From Harmothoe impar (taxonomy: Eukaryota > Annelida > Polychaeta > Phyllodocida > Polynoidae): a DNA stretch of 64,000 bases. Numbering within the stretch: the first letter of the stretch is position 1; each line of letters starts with the position of its first letter. Where the stretch lies: contig OX381717.1 of the NCBI GenBank assembly GCA_947462335.1, forward strand, positions 41,893,523 through 41,957,522, in the 5' to 3' direction. Positions 31,338 to 44,600 of the stretch are shown here, one piece after another. The translations under genes were made by a program, and so were the position numbers. The notes beneath the pieces are model-generated. The model ran no database searches. It saw nothing but the letters and a program-made list of their open reading frames with translations, and had not been told where the DNA came from.

Positions 31338-33900
31338 TAGAGGTGATTTCCGGGCATAGCTTTGGTCTTGGTTATTCTCCTGCTATGGCCTAGTCTATAT
31401 TGCATACAAAATGCGTCATGTGACCATACAATATGAGATATAGGGGTATACCAGAATTAAGTAGGGGTCTACCTACCTGGTTTTGACATCAGCAATCGCT
31501 ACATATGCTTCAAAGACCTGCAATTTGCGTCCAGCATTTTAACCAACCCAGTGTGATGACTAATAATTATTCTATTGCAAGAGATGGTGCCACTCTTCAA
31601 GTACTAATACAACTTTCTTTATCCATCGGTCGGTAATGTTTTGTAAATTTAGGCAGTTGGATTTGAGTCTAGACCAAGAATCTGCTCTAATCTGTGATGA
31701 GTGATACTTCTGCTGTCGGTTTGAACCCTAGAGAGAGGCCTTCTAGGAACTTTTCTGCTGCAGAATGACTGTGTCTTGAACTCAGTCATACAGTGGTACT
31801 GCTGCCTAGTTCATATCAGTCTTACTAGCTATGAAAAACTGCACAGTAATGTCGCTGTCGGAAGCTGAGCTCCCCAACAGATGCTTTATGCACAACCACT
31901 ATAGACACTGCTATTATTCACAAGGCATTCTGGGAAGGTGCTGTACTTTAACCCTTTAGCTGTAGCATAGTGCTTTAAAACACCATGTCTTATACCCAGG
32001 GACTCAAAGATCATCATCTGCTTCTGTGCATTATTTTTCATCAAATACGGCTGTCCCATTGACTTAACCAAAGAACGCCGTATTGCACACCCCCCGTGAA
32101 ATAACCCATGGCCGTATTTCACGGCCCTGTGACGTCATCAAAACGGTGGTTTGTTTACATTCGAAAGGCATATATATATATAGGAATAAGCTAATTTAGC
32201 CCTTTTAGGCTCCCCCCTACAATAATTTCGGTATTTTGAATCGAAAAAGATAAAAAATATACACAAAGGTACACTCATTTAAATCTGTTGACTGTGTTAT
32301 TTCACTTGTTGACCCTTGGGCCGCATTTCACTCGGCCTACATCCTTGTGAAATACGGCCAAAGGTCAACTCGTGAAATAACCCAGTCAACAGACTGAAAC
32401 TAGTGCACCTTTGTCTATATATTATACAGGGCTGATACAATCCCAAGGAGGCAGCATGATGCATTACTTATTAGTTACATGCATCATAATGACAAACGGA
32501 CTTCGAGGTTTTTGAGTGAGTATATGGCTGTTAAAGCATTAATGTAACCAACCATATACATTTTTGAGGTACCATATATCGGCCATGCCATATTAGGGAC
32601 AAGTTGAAATTCCCTTTTTTCATTAAAAACTGCTTGCAACCAGTTGCCTGAAAGACAGTGTCATTTTCTTTTATTGACCTAATCTAAATGCTAGTGTAAG
32701 TACTTCACCTGCCTCAGGTTAAGATCTCCCATCAGACATTGGACTAACAAGTGGAAGTTCCTCTGCTTCCACATGAAATGGAGATTAGGGGCACTCACTT
32801 GTAATGGAGTCTCGGAAGTTGGGCAGCATTCAATCATTGGTCTTGGGCTAGTCAGGTTACGTCATTTCCGGGGTCTAGACCTAGCCCCCTATATATAGAT
32901 CTAATTTTGCTGTATAACTTGGCTGCAAAGAAGCAGAATGCTACCAAGATTAGGTACAGGGTATTTGAAATATAGTTGGTCTTAAATAAGGGTCTTGGTA
33001 CAGTGTCATTCAATGGCTGAGTGCTTTGATAAGTCAACGTAGTAAAGAGAAGAAATATTATGTCAATTTCTAGGTTGTATACTGTAAAAGAAATTTCGCT
33101 GGGTATATATTTTCGCGATTTTCGCCGAAATGAAAAATCCACGAAATTTTTATATGCTTAAGTATGGAATAAATACCCTCTAAATAGCCGATTTTCACTT
33201 TCTGCGAAAATCTACACCTGTGACAATAAGTACTTTCACAGTATTTAGAAGAATAAGCACACTGTATCATCATCTTTTTAACTGACTGTGACATATGAGC
33301 CACTAGGTCCCTATAATTAAAGGTACTCGCTTCAATCCAGGCAATTGTATATAATTGATATTGATGTGTCAAACAGACTTAACTGGATAGAAAGCTTAAA
33401 AAATTCTAGTCTTCTATATAGAAACCCTTTCAGGGCCAATCCCATCCTGACAGTTTCAAAGCGGTCAATCCATGTCTTTAATACACTTATATATATAGCT
33501 CCCATGAGACCTAAACCTTAGTTCGTCAATCGATAGTTTCAGGAAGATTCCGCGGTGAGGCGCACAAACAGACACTATCCTACTAATCAGAAGGGAACGG
33601 TAGGGATGCGGAACAGCCAATGCCTGTATGAAGGCATGTTGGGTGATGAAATTAGCCCAGTTTCTTGTTGAGATGGCCAAGATGAGATGGGTGTCTATGT
33701 TGTCAAATAGGGGGAGGAGATAATGGGATGGGTGGGAATGTCTTGTTTCATGCAGTGCGCACTTTAACTTTCTTTTATGAAGAGCTGGTTTACAGATACG
33801 ACTCCAACACAACCTTAAAAGCAGAGAAAATAATTCACTGTAAAAAGGTTGCTTAGGTTTTGAACATGTTTAGCTGTTTAGCTCTAAACCAAAAACATAT
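31338..33900 (+). repeat. Second part of segmental copy 1
   Basis: Continues copy 1 after the insertion: matches copies 2 and 3 at GGTGATTTCCGGGCA, CAACAGATGCTTTATGCAC (also 40165) and a promoter-like block at 32840-32930. It includes copy-specific insertions: the foldback at 32258-32420 and a TTTCGC-rich insert (~33090-33230). No gene recognised. Confidence 0.7.
32258..32420. repeat. 163-bp foldback
   Basis: Arms share CTGTTGACTG-GTTATTTCAC and TTGACC-TTGG-CCG-ATTTCAC in inverted orientation with a loop of about 15 nt. A related GCCGTATTTCACGG block lies just upstream at 32110-32125. Confidence 0.8.
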
Positions 33901-36900
33901 AAAAGTTTAAATCCTGTAAAAGTACCCTTGGCAATTCATTCACTGTGCTGTTCCCTTCAGGTCTACTAATTGGGTACCTAATGTGAAAGATGATGCCATT
34001 TCTAACCTCTGGTCAACTTTCTCATTTGGAATTGGAGATGGTTTTCACCATGAGTGATTATCAAAATTCGTTTAGCTCTCAGTACAAAACTGAGAATAAA
34101 GCAACAATGGTGAACAATTGGCTCAATAGAAAACGATGGATGAGATTCCATATTAAGCCTACTATGACAGTATGTCAGAGGTACATCAGCTAACATTATC
34201 AGCATATTGTTACACTGATTGGTTTCATTCAATAATAAGTTATTTGATATAGAAAACATGATACATTCATTATTGAGCGAACATGCAGCCACTATATCAA
34301 TTTCGCTAAAACTGTTCCCCATGTCCCAGTAACGTGCAGCCTACACCAACAGAGCATTGGTAAACACCAACACTGGCCTGGCAGCCAATGACCAGTATTC
34401 TGGGTCCAGGCTTGCAGCTTTCTCGGGAAGTTACCTTCTTATGTGCATGGGTGGCCCCACAGGAGTGAATAAAGAAATTCAATGAGAATATATCTATACC
34501 AAAATTGTCATGTTGTACAGAGTATTATTGATACAAAATAACGAGGGATACCTGTATTTCTCCTAAAGAAAAGTAAAAATAATCAGACATAATTCAACCA
34601 AGTCAATGTACATATATATATGGGTCTTATAAGCTAAGGACTAGAAGAGTCCTCTCTCTCTATATATATCTGACTAAAAAGGTATGTAAAGTGACCTATG
34701 CAGATATATGTCTCAATTGTTCTCACAGCAGTGGAAGGCGCCCAGTGAACTATGGCAATATACTCTATGCAAGATATCCACATCTATATACCCTTTTGTC
34801 TTGCCAGTCAACTGTGTCACTCCTCTCCTCTCCAATCTGTAACCCTATATACCCTGCCCTTCCAGCATCCATCAATTCTCTATACATATGCATACCTTGA
34901 TTGACCCCCATGCCCCCTGGTGGAGACGCTGCAACTTATTGAGGAACTGACACCCTGTATCTGTTGTCAGTTTCCCCCACTAGGGGCAGGTTGCTGGCCC
35001 ACTCTCCAAGCATGTTCCGTGACTTTCCACCAACACCCTTGCCCAAATGAGTGGTGTACCTGCAGGGGGCTAAAAGCATGGAAATATGGTAGAGTCAATG
35101 GGGATGCAGGTGACCTGGGCACTATAGAATAGCCAGTGATGGAATATATCAATGTGCATGCATAGCCTGTGTGGCTCGCATGCATTGCAGCATATTGGTA
35201 AGAAACTGGCAGATAAAGCTCCAGCTACACCCACATAATTTCACACATCCCAATGCAATTCAACTCAACCCAAACTGACAGTAAGAAGAGTTTGGCATGC
35301 ACAACTCTATCAGACCGGCTATGTAAACTTGGCCGGTATGTGCTGTTATCAATATTGAACTTCACACCATCCTCAATTCAAATACTACTGAAGTCAATCT
35401 GAGGGTAAAATGAATACACAATATGTACTTCATATGTTATGACTAGGCAATAAACAAAACTCAATGTGGTGTTTCTTCACAGTAGACTATGCTGGTAAGG
35501 AGGCTCATGGTTTATTCACTAGATGGCTGCTAGCGTGGGTCGGGGTACTTACTTGGCCTGTCAGCCACTTACTTCTTTTACCTTTTGCCTGTTTGGGGTT
35601 AGAGGTGATCTCCGGGCATAGATTTGGTCTGGTTATTCTCCTGCTATGGCCTAGTCTATAGTGTGGACAGGACTCACTGGGTGGCTAGCTCTTGGGTATA
35701 GTATATCAGGCACCACCACCCTGCCTAACCACTACTACTTTGCCTTACACTTACTGATTTAGATGGCCTATCCTACACACAGGTATACAATATACACAAC
35801 TGTGATCCAGAGAAACTAAGGTTGTACGTAAAAAGTTACACAGTCTTATTTCATGAAGTGAAACATTGGACTCACAAGTGACAATTCCTTTGCTTCCACC
35901 TTAAATGGGGCTTAGAGGAAATTGGTGGAAATCTCTTGTAATGGAGTCCTGGAAGTCGGGCATCATTTAGTTATTGGTTTCCGGCTAGTCAGGTTACATC
36001 ATTTCCGGTATTTAGACCCAGCTTCCTATATAGATCTAGTCCTGATGTATAACTAGGCTGCACAGAAGCAGAATATTTCCATGTTTAAGCACATGGTCTT
36101 GGAAAAAGGGTTGGTCAGAAATGAGGGTCTTGGTATAATACTATTGAAAGACAAGGCACTTAACCTGGGTGCATGGATGGTCAAAACAGTACTTAGCAGA
36201 GGTATGAGAAAGCTATTTCAAAAGGTTGTATATTCAGAAGAAACTGCACTGTATCATTATCTTATTGACTTACTGTCCCATACAAGCTGCTAGGTCCTTA
36301 AAACTAAGGGTATTCATCTCAATTATTGCAGAGAATTACATATGATTTAATGTCAGCCAATTGGGTAGAAACCTTTCAATTGCATATTATAACCCTTATT
36401 GGGTCTAAGCGTTTTAGTCCCCATACACGGAAACCATTTCAGAGCCAATCCCATCCTGACAGTTTCTGAGCAGTCAGTCCCTGTCTTTAACACACTTATA
36501 TAGCTCCCATGAGACCCAAACTGTCAACAATTGATAGTTTTGGGTAGATTCTGAGGGGAGGCGCGCTAACAGTCACTATCCTACTAATCAGAAGAGAGAA
36601 GGAGGGATGTGGAATGGCCAATGTCTGTACACAGCCATAAAATCAATGTTGGGTGATGAAATTATCCAACCTTCTCGTGTAGATGGCCGTGTGTCGGTGT
36701 TAGTTTAGTGTCAGTGTTGTCTCCGAGTGGAAGTAGGTAATAGTGTCGTCTTGTTATTTACAGTATGTATATTTCTCTCTTACGATGCTTTTACATGCAT
36801 GCCAAGACAATGTGAGCCAGGGCCCCCTTACATTTATAAATGCTCCATGCACTGCCACAATTGCATATCAGGACAAGAACTCATCAATAGCAGGGTCCCT

Positions 36901-38040
36901 AGTCTTAGATCTGGATGAGAAACTATATGTTTTCAGTTTTATAATCTTTGGGAGTCCTTTGAATCTATCAATTTGAATCTTATTTCTTTTGATGTAGAAT
37001 GGAATTCATGTTACACTGACAACACATTTTATTCCAAATATAGACCAAAGAGAACATCATTTTAGATAAGGACCTGGTCAGTTTTTACATTTCTGGTCAT
37101 TCTGGCGCTCTGTGGGAGCTAAACATTCATGATATATATACAATGCTTTGCTGATTTGAATGAGTTATGAACTACAAAGGTGATGTCTCTCTCCCTGCAT
37201 GCATCCATCCCTGCATGTATCTATCCCTGCCCCCTTTTTGTGTGCTCCGAGCCCCTGCATCATACACATCTATCAGCTATAGCTTTATAAACATTGAATG
37301 CAGTAAGGGTATACCTAGTCCATGCTGTCTATAGTTTACCTAACAGGGTATCTCAGAGTGAGTGCGTAGGGGTCAAATGACGGACCCACCCACACCCAGA
37401 TCCTAATATAAGGGAGGATGTTTCACAAAGACATTTCCCATCACATAACCATGAGAAAATATGATGGGAGCTTTTTTAAATCAATTTCTTTTTATTACTA
37501 GGCGGTTTCTGATGTGTGCTTTACTAATGTATGCAAATAAATAACCATGTTTAGATAGTTAGGACTTTGATGTCATAAAAATGTTATTCCTACCTCACTG
37601 CAATCCTCACACTGTAGCTTATTCTGCTTTTTGAGATATCTAGTGCAGAGCATCCTTTCTGTTTCTGCTTAAATCTAGCTTAGTTATAGATATTGTGTGT
37701 CTGTAACCTGACCACACTTATGTAAAGCCTAAAAGAATACACCTGTTTTCCTCAATAATCCTCTTAGAGGACCATTCCTCATCATTCTAATATTCCCTAT
37801 CGCCCTTTAAGAATAGTGCTATGCTTTAATGATATAACACTCTTTGTCTGCATGATGCATCAATGCAGAAGTAACTCACCACGCTGCAATCACGCATAAT
37901 ATCAATGCTACAGGGTTGATACACCGACAACGGATGGCATGATACAAGAATTTAATACAGGCTAGTCATTTACCAGCTGTGTATTGGTGCATCATATGGC
38001 AACAACTATGCATGAATCCCTGAACCCTCATGATGTTCTT
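33901..38040 (+). repeat. Segmental copy 2 (~4.1 kb)
   Basis: Second copy of the segment. No gene recognised. Promoter-like blocks: 35965-36050 (CATTTCCGG then CCTATATAGATCT, plus strand) and 36480-36620, which on the minus strand carries GAGCTATATAAGTGTG with a CATTGGCC block upstream. Same arrangement in the other copies. Confidence 0.7.
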
Positions 38041-41000
38041 AACGGGTTCAGTTTAGTAAAAGTACCCTGGGTGATCCATCCATTCTCCCCTTTCCGTGAA
38101 GTCTACTAATTAGATAGCTTATATGAAAGATGATGCCATTGCTAACCTCTGGTCAACTATCTCATAAGAATTGGAGATGGGTTTCACCATGAGCGATCAT
38201 CATAATTTAGCCTGTAATTGCCTCATAGTGTTCATGTGATATACCCTTTGCCGTCACAATGCATGAATGCATCCCTGGCATTTTTACTTGTCAGGGCTTC
38301 ATTCATGCATCATGCCAACAATCTGTAAGCTCAACATGATGTTTCAAAGCAGCCCTGGCAAGTGGTCTTACCAGGACTTCTTTGATGCAGGCAAAGGTCT
38401 TACCGCATTAAAGCACTGCACAGCCCTTAAGGAGTACAAGAACAATTGAGAAGAACCAGTTCAAAAGATTACATTGATAGTATGTCAGAAGTCTCAGCCA
38501 ACAATTTGACAATAATGTGTGCACTGATTTAGTTAATTTAATCCCAGGTTATTGATATATAAAACACTTGATATTATATCCCATATATATACACTTGTTT
38601 ATGCTCATTTAAACTGTTCTCTATAATGATCCTGCTCATGTTCAGCCTTTCCCGGTATGTAGACTCTTAAACTGCCAAAATCCCAGTAATTAATATTTAA
38701 GAAATAGACGTGACTGAATATTTTTGCCTGTTGTTTCTGTTCTGTATAAATGATAATGCCACATTTTATTATTTTGATTATGATTGGAAATATCACATTA
38801 CAAGGGCATCAATGATAGACTGTCAGATGATAAACGAAAATAAGGAAATATTCATCTTATAGTTAAATAATATCGATCCTAAATTCTCTACTTAATAACC
38901 ACACATACTATTCTATGAATTTCTTTTTCTACTACCCCCCTTTTTGCTTGTGCATGCCCTCTTCCATATATTAGACACAGGTTAGAATATATATTGCCTA
39001 GGGTAGATTCACCTTGAGTCGGACATATACCCTGAGACAGACAGTGTAATTTGAGGTTGCACACTCTCTAAGCATAATTATATACTATATCACTCTGCCA
39101 AAGTCCTTGTAGCAATCTGGAATTTTCTGTGCTTCACAGAGCAAAAGTATTGATATTTTTATTTGTCTCTTTTCAAACAGGTGATGCTTATAAAATGCTG
39201 ATGATAACAGTTGTTTAGCACAGTCTAGTTATCTCACCTCCATGTATCCAAAACTTCATTTTTGAGTCATTCAGAGAGTATGAAACCCTGCCCCCACAAT
39301 GAATCTGTTATGTCCGGCTCTTATTTTATTTTTAGAGTTCGTCTAATTTACCCTAATAGCTAAATAGGGATGAGACCCTATGTACTTACCTAGACACGTG
39401 AAAGGACAGTGAGGAAAAAATACACATTTTTATTGTTTGTAAAAATCTACAACGAACCAAAAGGTGGTATTTGCCTCACAGTCACAGGAGACTAGGGAGG
39501 CTCATGGTTTTTTCACTAGATGGCTGTTGGCGTGGGTCAGGGTACTTACTTGGCCTGTCAGCCACTTACTTCTTTTACCTTTTGCCTGTTTGGGGTTAGA
39601 GGTGATTTCCGGGCAGAGATTTGGTCTGGTTATTCTCCTGCTATGGCCTAGTCTATAGTGCACACTATAACCCCTAGGTGGCCATATGATCTGAGGTATG
39701 ATGGCCTATCATGATGTACTGCCATATTTTAAAAGTAGGGGTCACCTACCCTGAAGTAACATCACAAATCTCTACATTTACTTCCAATACCGACTTCCAG
39801 CAGTGACCTTGTAGACACATATTTCCATCCAAGGGTAAGCACCACAATGGGACGAAGTCAGGGACTCAACACCATTTATAGGCAGGACCAAACCCGATGT
39901 TATGACAAATAGTTCTGTTACAAGAGATACAGCCATTTTTATCCATTCGTGGATAATGCTTGTCAATTTTACCTTGCTCTATTTGAGACTACACAAAGAA
40001 ATTGATATTTCTCCAAGAGATTCAAACCCTGCGCAGAAGGGCCTTCTTCTGCTGCAAAATGTCTTAAACTGATAACACTACAGTATTGCTGTCCAGGACT
40101 CTAGGGCTCTCTAAGGCTCTCTGGGGCTAACTGTGCAGTGATGTGGCTGCTCGAAGTTGAGCCCCCAACAGATGCTTTATGCACAACCACTATAGACTCT
40201 GCTATTAATACTTTAATATTTACCATAAAGTAGATGTTTGGAGAGATGCAGGCTATCACCAATATTTATATCTTGATGTTATCACAGTGTTTGTTTTATG
40301 TCTTGAAAGAATGATGTCATTTGCAATTCCATTTTTCTTTGGCACCATCTAAATCTTGCCTCAGGACTTTCTCCGCCTTTCATTTAAACGTCCTACACTA
40401 TGCAACTTGGCTGTATCCAAAATTATGATCCATAGAAAGTAAGGGTGAAAGTACACATACTTCCTTACTGATGTCAAACATCTGACTAGCAAGGGGAAAA
40501 TCCTGTGCTTTCCATCTAAATGGAGCTTAGGGGAAATTAGTGGAACCCTCCTGTAATGGAGCCCTGGAAGTTGGGCAGCGTTCGGCCATTGGTTTCTGGC
40601 TAGTCAGGTTACATCATTTCCGGTGTCTAGACCCAGCCCCTTATATAGATCTAATCTTGCTGTATAACTTGGCTACAGAGAGCAGACTACTGTCATGTTT
40701 TAGCACAGGGTCTGTAAAAAAGGGATTAATCTGAAATAAGGGTCTGGGTACAGTGCTATTACAATTGATTAAATGATAGATGGTTGCTTGCTATAGTCAG
40801 ATTACATCATTTCTAATGTCTAGACCAAGCACCCCTATATAGATCTAATCCTGCTGTATAAGTAGACTGTAGAGAACTATATTACTGGCATGTTCAAGCA
40901 ATGGGAAAAATGGTTGGTGTCTAAGAAGAGTCTGGATAAATTACTATTAAAAAAACAAGAACCAAGGTCATTAGATGGTCAAAACAGTATTAAGTAATTT

Positions 41001-41650
41001 CATTAAATCTGAATTTCTTTAAAAAGGTGGTTTATCTAAATGAAACCACACTGCATCGTTATCTTATAGCCTTACTGTGACATATAAGCCATAAGTCTCA
41101 ATTAGGTACTATGGCTACTCACCTCAATAATTCCGGACCATTACATTCTATTTATTGAGTGGTAGACACCTTTCAATTGCACATTATGACTTATATCTAG
41201 TTTAACCTTTCTCGTCCACTATATAGCTATTTCCGGGCCAATCCCATCCTGACGGTTTCAGCGCAGTCAGTCTTTAACACACTTATATAGCTCCCATGAG
41301 ACCCAAGGTAGAGTGTGGCGATTGATAGTTCAGGAAGATTCTGTGGGGAGGAGCGCAAACAGACACTATCCTACTAATCAGAAGAGAATGGTAGGGATGT
41401 GGAATGGCCAATGTCTGTATACAGCTATAAACCCAATGTTGGGTGATGAAATTAGCCCAGCTTCTCGTCTAGATGGCAGGGTGTTGGTGTTGGTTTAGTG
41501 TCTGTGTCATCCAATAGAGGAAGTAGGTAATGGGGTGGGTGGAAATGGCTTGTTTCCTGCAGTACATGTATTTTCTTCTATGGAGAGTTTATGTCTACAA
41601 CCCCTTCAATGCTATATAAACCGCTCTGAAGCTATAGCTATGTAGTGTTA
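38041..41650 (+). repeat. Segmental copy 3
   Basis: Third copy, with a promoter-like block twice (40580-40680 and 40785-40870). It carries the minus-strand TATA block near 41280. No gene recognised. Confidence 0.7.
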
Positions 41651-44600
41651 AATGTAACTGTTTATTTCTCACATGACGAGTAAGGTACCAGTGGTGCATT
41701 CATATCAAATACACCCCCAAAAGATCTCATCAATGCAGATGCTGCATTCATGCATAATGGTGACAAGTGTCCATGATGCTATGGTTAACAACCAGATAAA
41801 GGCACCTTCCTTTACTGCCACTGTCATTTTGACCCAGGAACTCCCCAAATATATAATCCTTCTTTGTTTGTCGACCTCATTACCCTTTTTATTTTCTCAT
41901 TCTTCCAATTTGTCATTTGCTCTCACCCTCTGCATGCAACTAAGAAGCACATGGTACAGGGCTCAGACTAAACGTTAGGTGCAGTTAATGACCCAAAAAG
42001 CCTTGTAAGGGTTTTTCCCTCTCCTTGTTCCACATACACTATTCTAAATAAGTTTTTATCTGAAGGGTTCTGAAAGAGGGAGGACAAAGGCTTGTGGACA
42101 GGTGACAGGCTTGCTTCTGTGATAAAAGAACTCCTGTGAACACTGTGAAGGTCACTTGGGACTTTGCCATTTTCAGTTTTTACTCTTTTTTCTTCCAAGA
42201 GACTCCAGGGTATTACCTGTTTAAGTTGGTAGGTAAGTGGGCTTGAATAGTTGGGGTACATTCAGTACCTTACAAATGTTGGGCCTTGTGCAGATATATA
42301 CTCAGGTAGTAGCCAGAGATAAACTTGAGTTAATGTCTTGGCACTCTAGGTTATTCATATCCCTGGTATTCCTCTCAGAATGCATCATTTCAGCTTATCT
42401 GAAAGGGTCATTTTTCACTTTAACCTGTTCGATAATGTTGGGTCGAAGTTAAAATGTTCTTATAAAGCTGGCAATTGATCTATCTGAAATTTCAGTTTAA
42501 TCCACACTGGACACCAATGTCAGGACATTGCAGTTGAATAAATGTGAAATAATATTTCATATTTTAGAACTGATCAGAAACTTGCACCCGATGGTGCCAG
42601 ATTTGATAATTGAAGTAAGATTGATCCTATATCCGGTTCACCTTTTTATCACTGTTTATATGTATATCTCATTAAAAGGTGTTCACTCAATCATAATCAT
42701 CTTATTAGGCTCAAAAATAAAGAAATACACACCTCATTTAGTTTCCCTAAGCATTTAGCCCTCGGCCTTCAATCACCTATAGCTAACAAAGTGGCTTTAT
42801 CTCATAATAGATTATGCCTACCTGACCCATCATTAATTGCTTCAGAAACAAAAGAGAAAGTTTTGCCACTTTTAAGTAGTTCATATCATTGTTCTGCCTG
42901 TCATAGTAGACTATAAGAGGTTTGATGGATTTGTTTATGTGGCAGCTATGTGTGTTCATGGGATAGAGGCATACTGTTGAAGGTCCTTCCAATTACAATG
43001 GTAATTTGACACAGTCTATTTTGCTGTTTTTTATTACTCACTCACTCACGCCCTCACATGCTCGCTCGCTCGCTCGCTCATTATATACATTTTACCTTTG
43101 CTACTCTTATCCCTCTATCCCCCGATCCTCCCATCCCTCCACTACTCCTGCCCCAAACTTGCTAAATAGAAGGGCTAAACTCAAGTGTACTTGGGTTCCA
43201 GCTACTACAAGCAGTGATCCATTGAACCATGTAACCTGATGCAATCTCCCAGATTTGGCTACTTCTGACTTGCTCCTATCTCAATGTCAGCAAATAACCT
43301 CAGGCTGCCTTATCTGTCAGACCCTGCTGCTCGGTACACTGAGACAAGCAGCCAGCTCACTCCCTAAATGCTGCCAATCTCCTGCTGATAGGCTGGGGTA
43401 GCAACTTTGTTCTTTCCTTGTTCATCTTCCTTGATTTGTATGTATTTGTAATTGAGAGTGATCTTTTTTAACACAAACATCTTTAACTTAACCCACTATT
43501 TGATGGGAAGGCGAGAAAAATTCACATATTTTCAGAGACAATTCTATGCCTAAGTACAGTTCAAACAGAGGGCCACAAAAAATGTTGACCCTCTTATAGC
43601 GGAGTGGGGTCGGGGGTCGGGGCTATAAAGTATTGTGCATCTACACAAAAAGTGCGCTAGCTTGCCACCTCTTGTGATGTGACCACTCCTTTAGACATAA
43701 CAAGTTTATGGCATTTCAGGTTATACAATGCTCTGAAAACATGCCTTTTAGGTGGTCTGCCTCATGATCTTCTCTTCTCATTTTTAGCATTGATAAAGAC
43801 ATTTTAGAGTTTTCTCACGCAATGAGGGTGATCCTTATTATACATTGGCTTCATCAGGTCTGTGTACCGGTACCCCTTTCCTACTCACATCTCAGAACTA
43901 ACGGCTCTGCTACAGACAAACACATAGTTTTCTATTAACCCTCTAAGGAAGGCGTGTCACTAATAGCGAATTAACCCTTTAAGGATAAATATCGCTAAAA
44001 GATGACATTTGTCGCCATGATGCACCAATACAGCCCTGGTGAGTAACTTGCCAGCGCTGTATTGGTGCATCTTGCCGACCCTTCGGGAGTGTCTCAAGTT
44101 CATAGGGTCGGCATGATTGTATGCAGCACAGGCGAGTAAACAGGTTGTAATACATTAAGGTTTCCCTTACTGGGTTACATCTCCAGAGCCCTGTGTCTAT
44201 AACAATAGTTCAAAGATTTATGTAGCCACCTGATGCTAATTAAAGTAATCAAATCTACGAAATGCCCTAATGAATGATTAATTCTCTGTATATCCTCAGT
44301 GCTAGGAAATTGGAGAAAGGAGAGAAATCAAAGCTTACTGTTTGACCTGGAATAGTTAATCATCATAGAGTAACTACTAAGTAAGCATGACTATCAAAGA
44401 ATGCCTACTATCATATCACTTCTTTATACTATTATGCATGTCTAGCACATGACTAATTGATATGTTCACTTAATATGCATAATCTTTTATTTAGGGATAT
44501 CAAAGAGGATTGAAAAAGATATTGTGATCATCAAGATCGTTGTTATTGACAGGTTATAGTTTTTTCTACCTCATTTACAAATATCTGCTTTCCTCACGTC

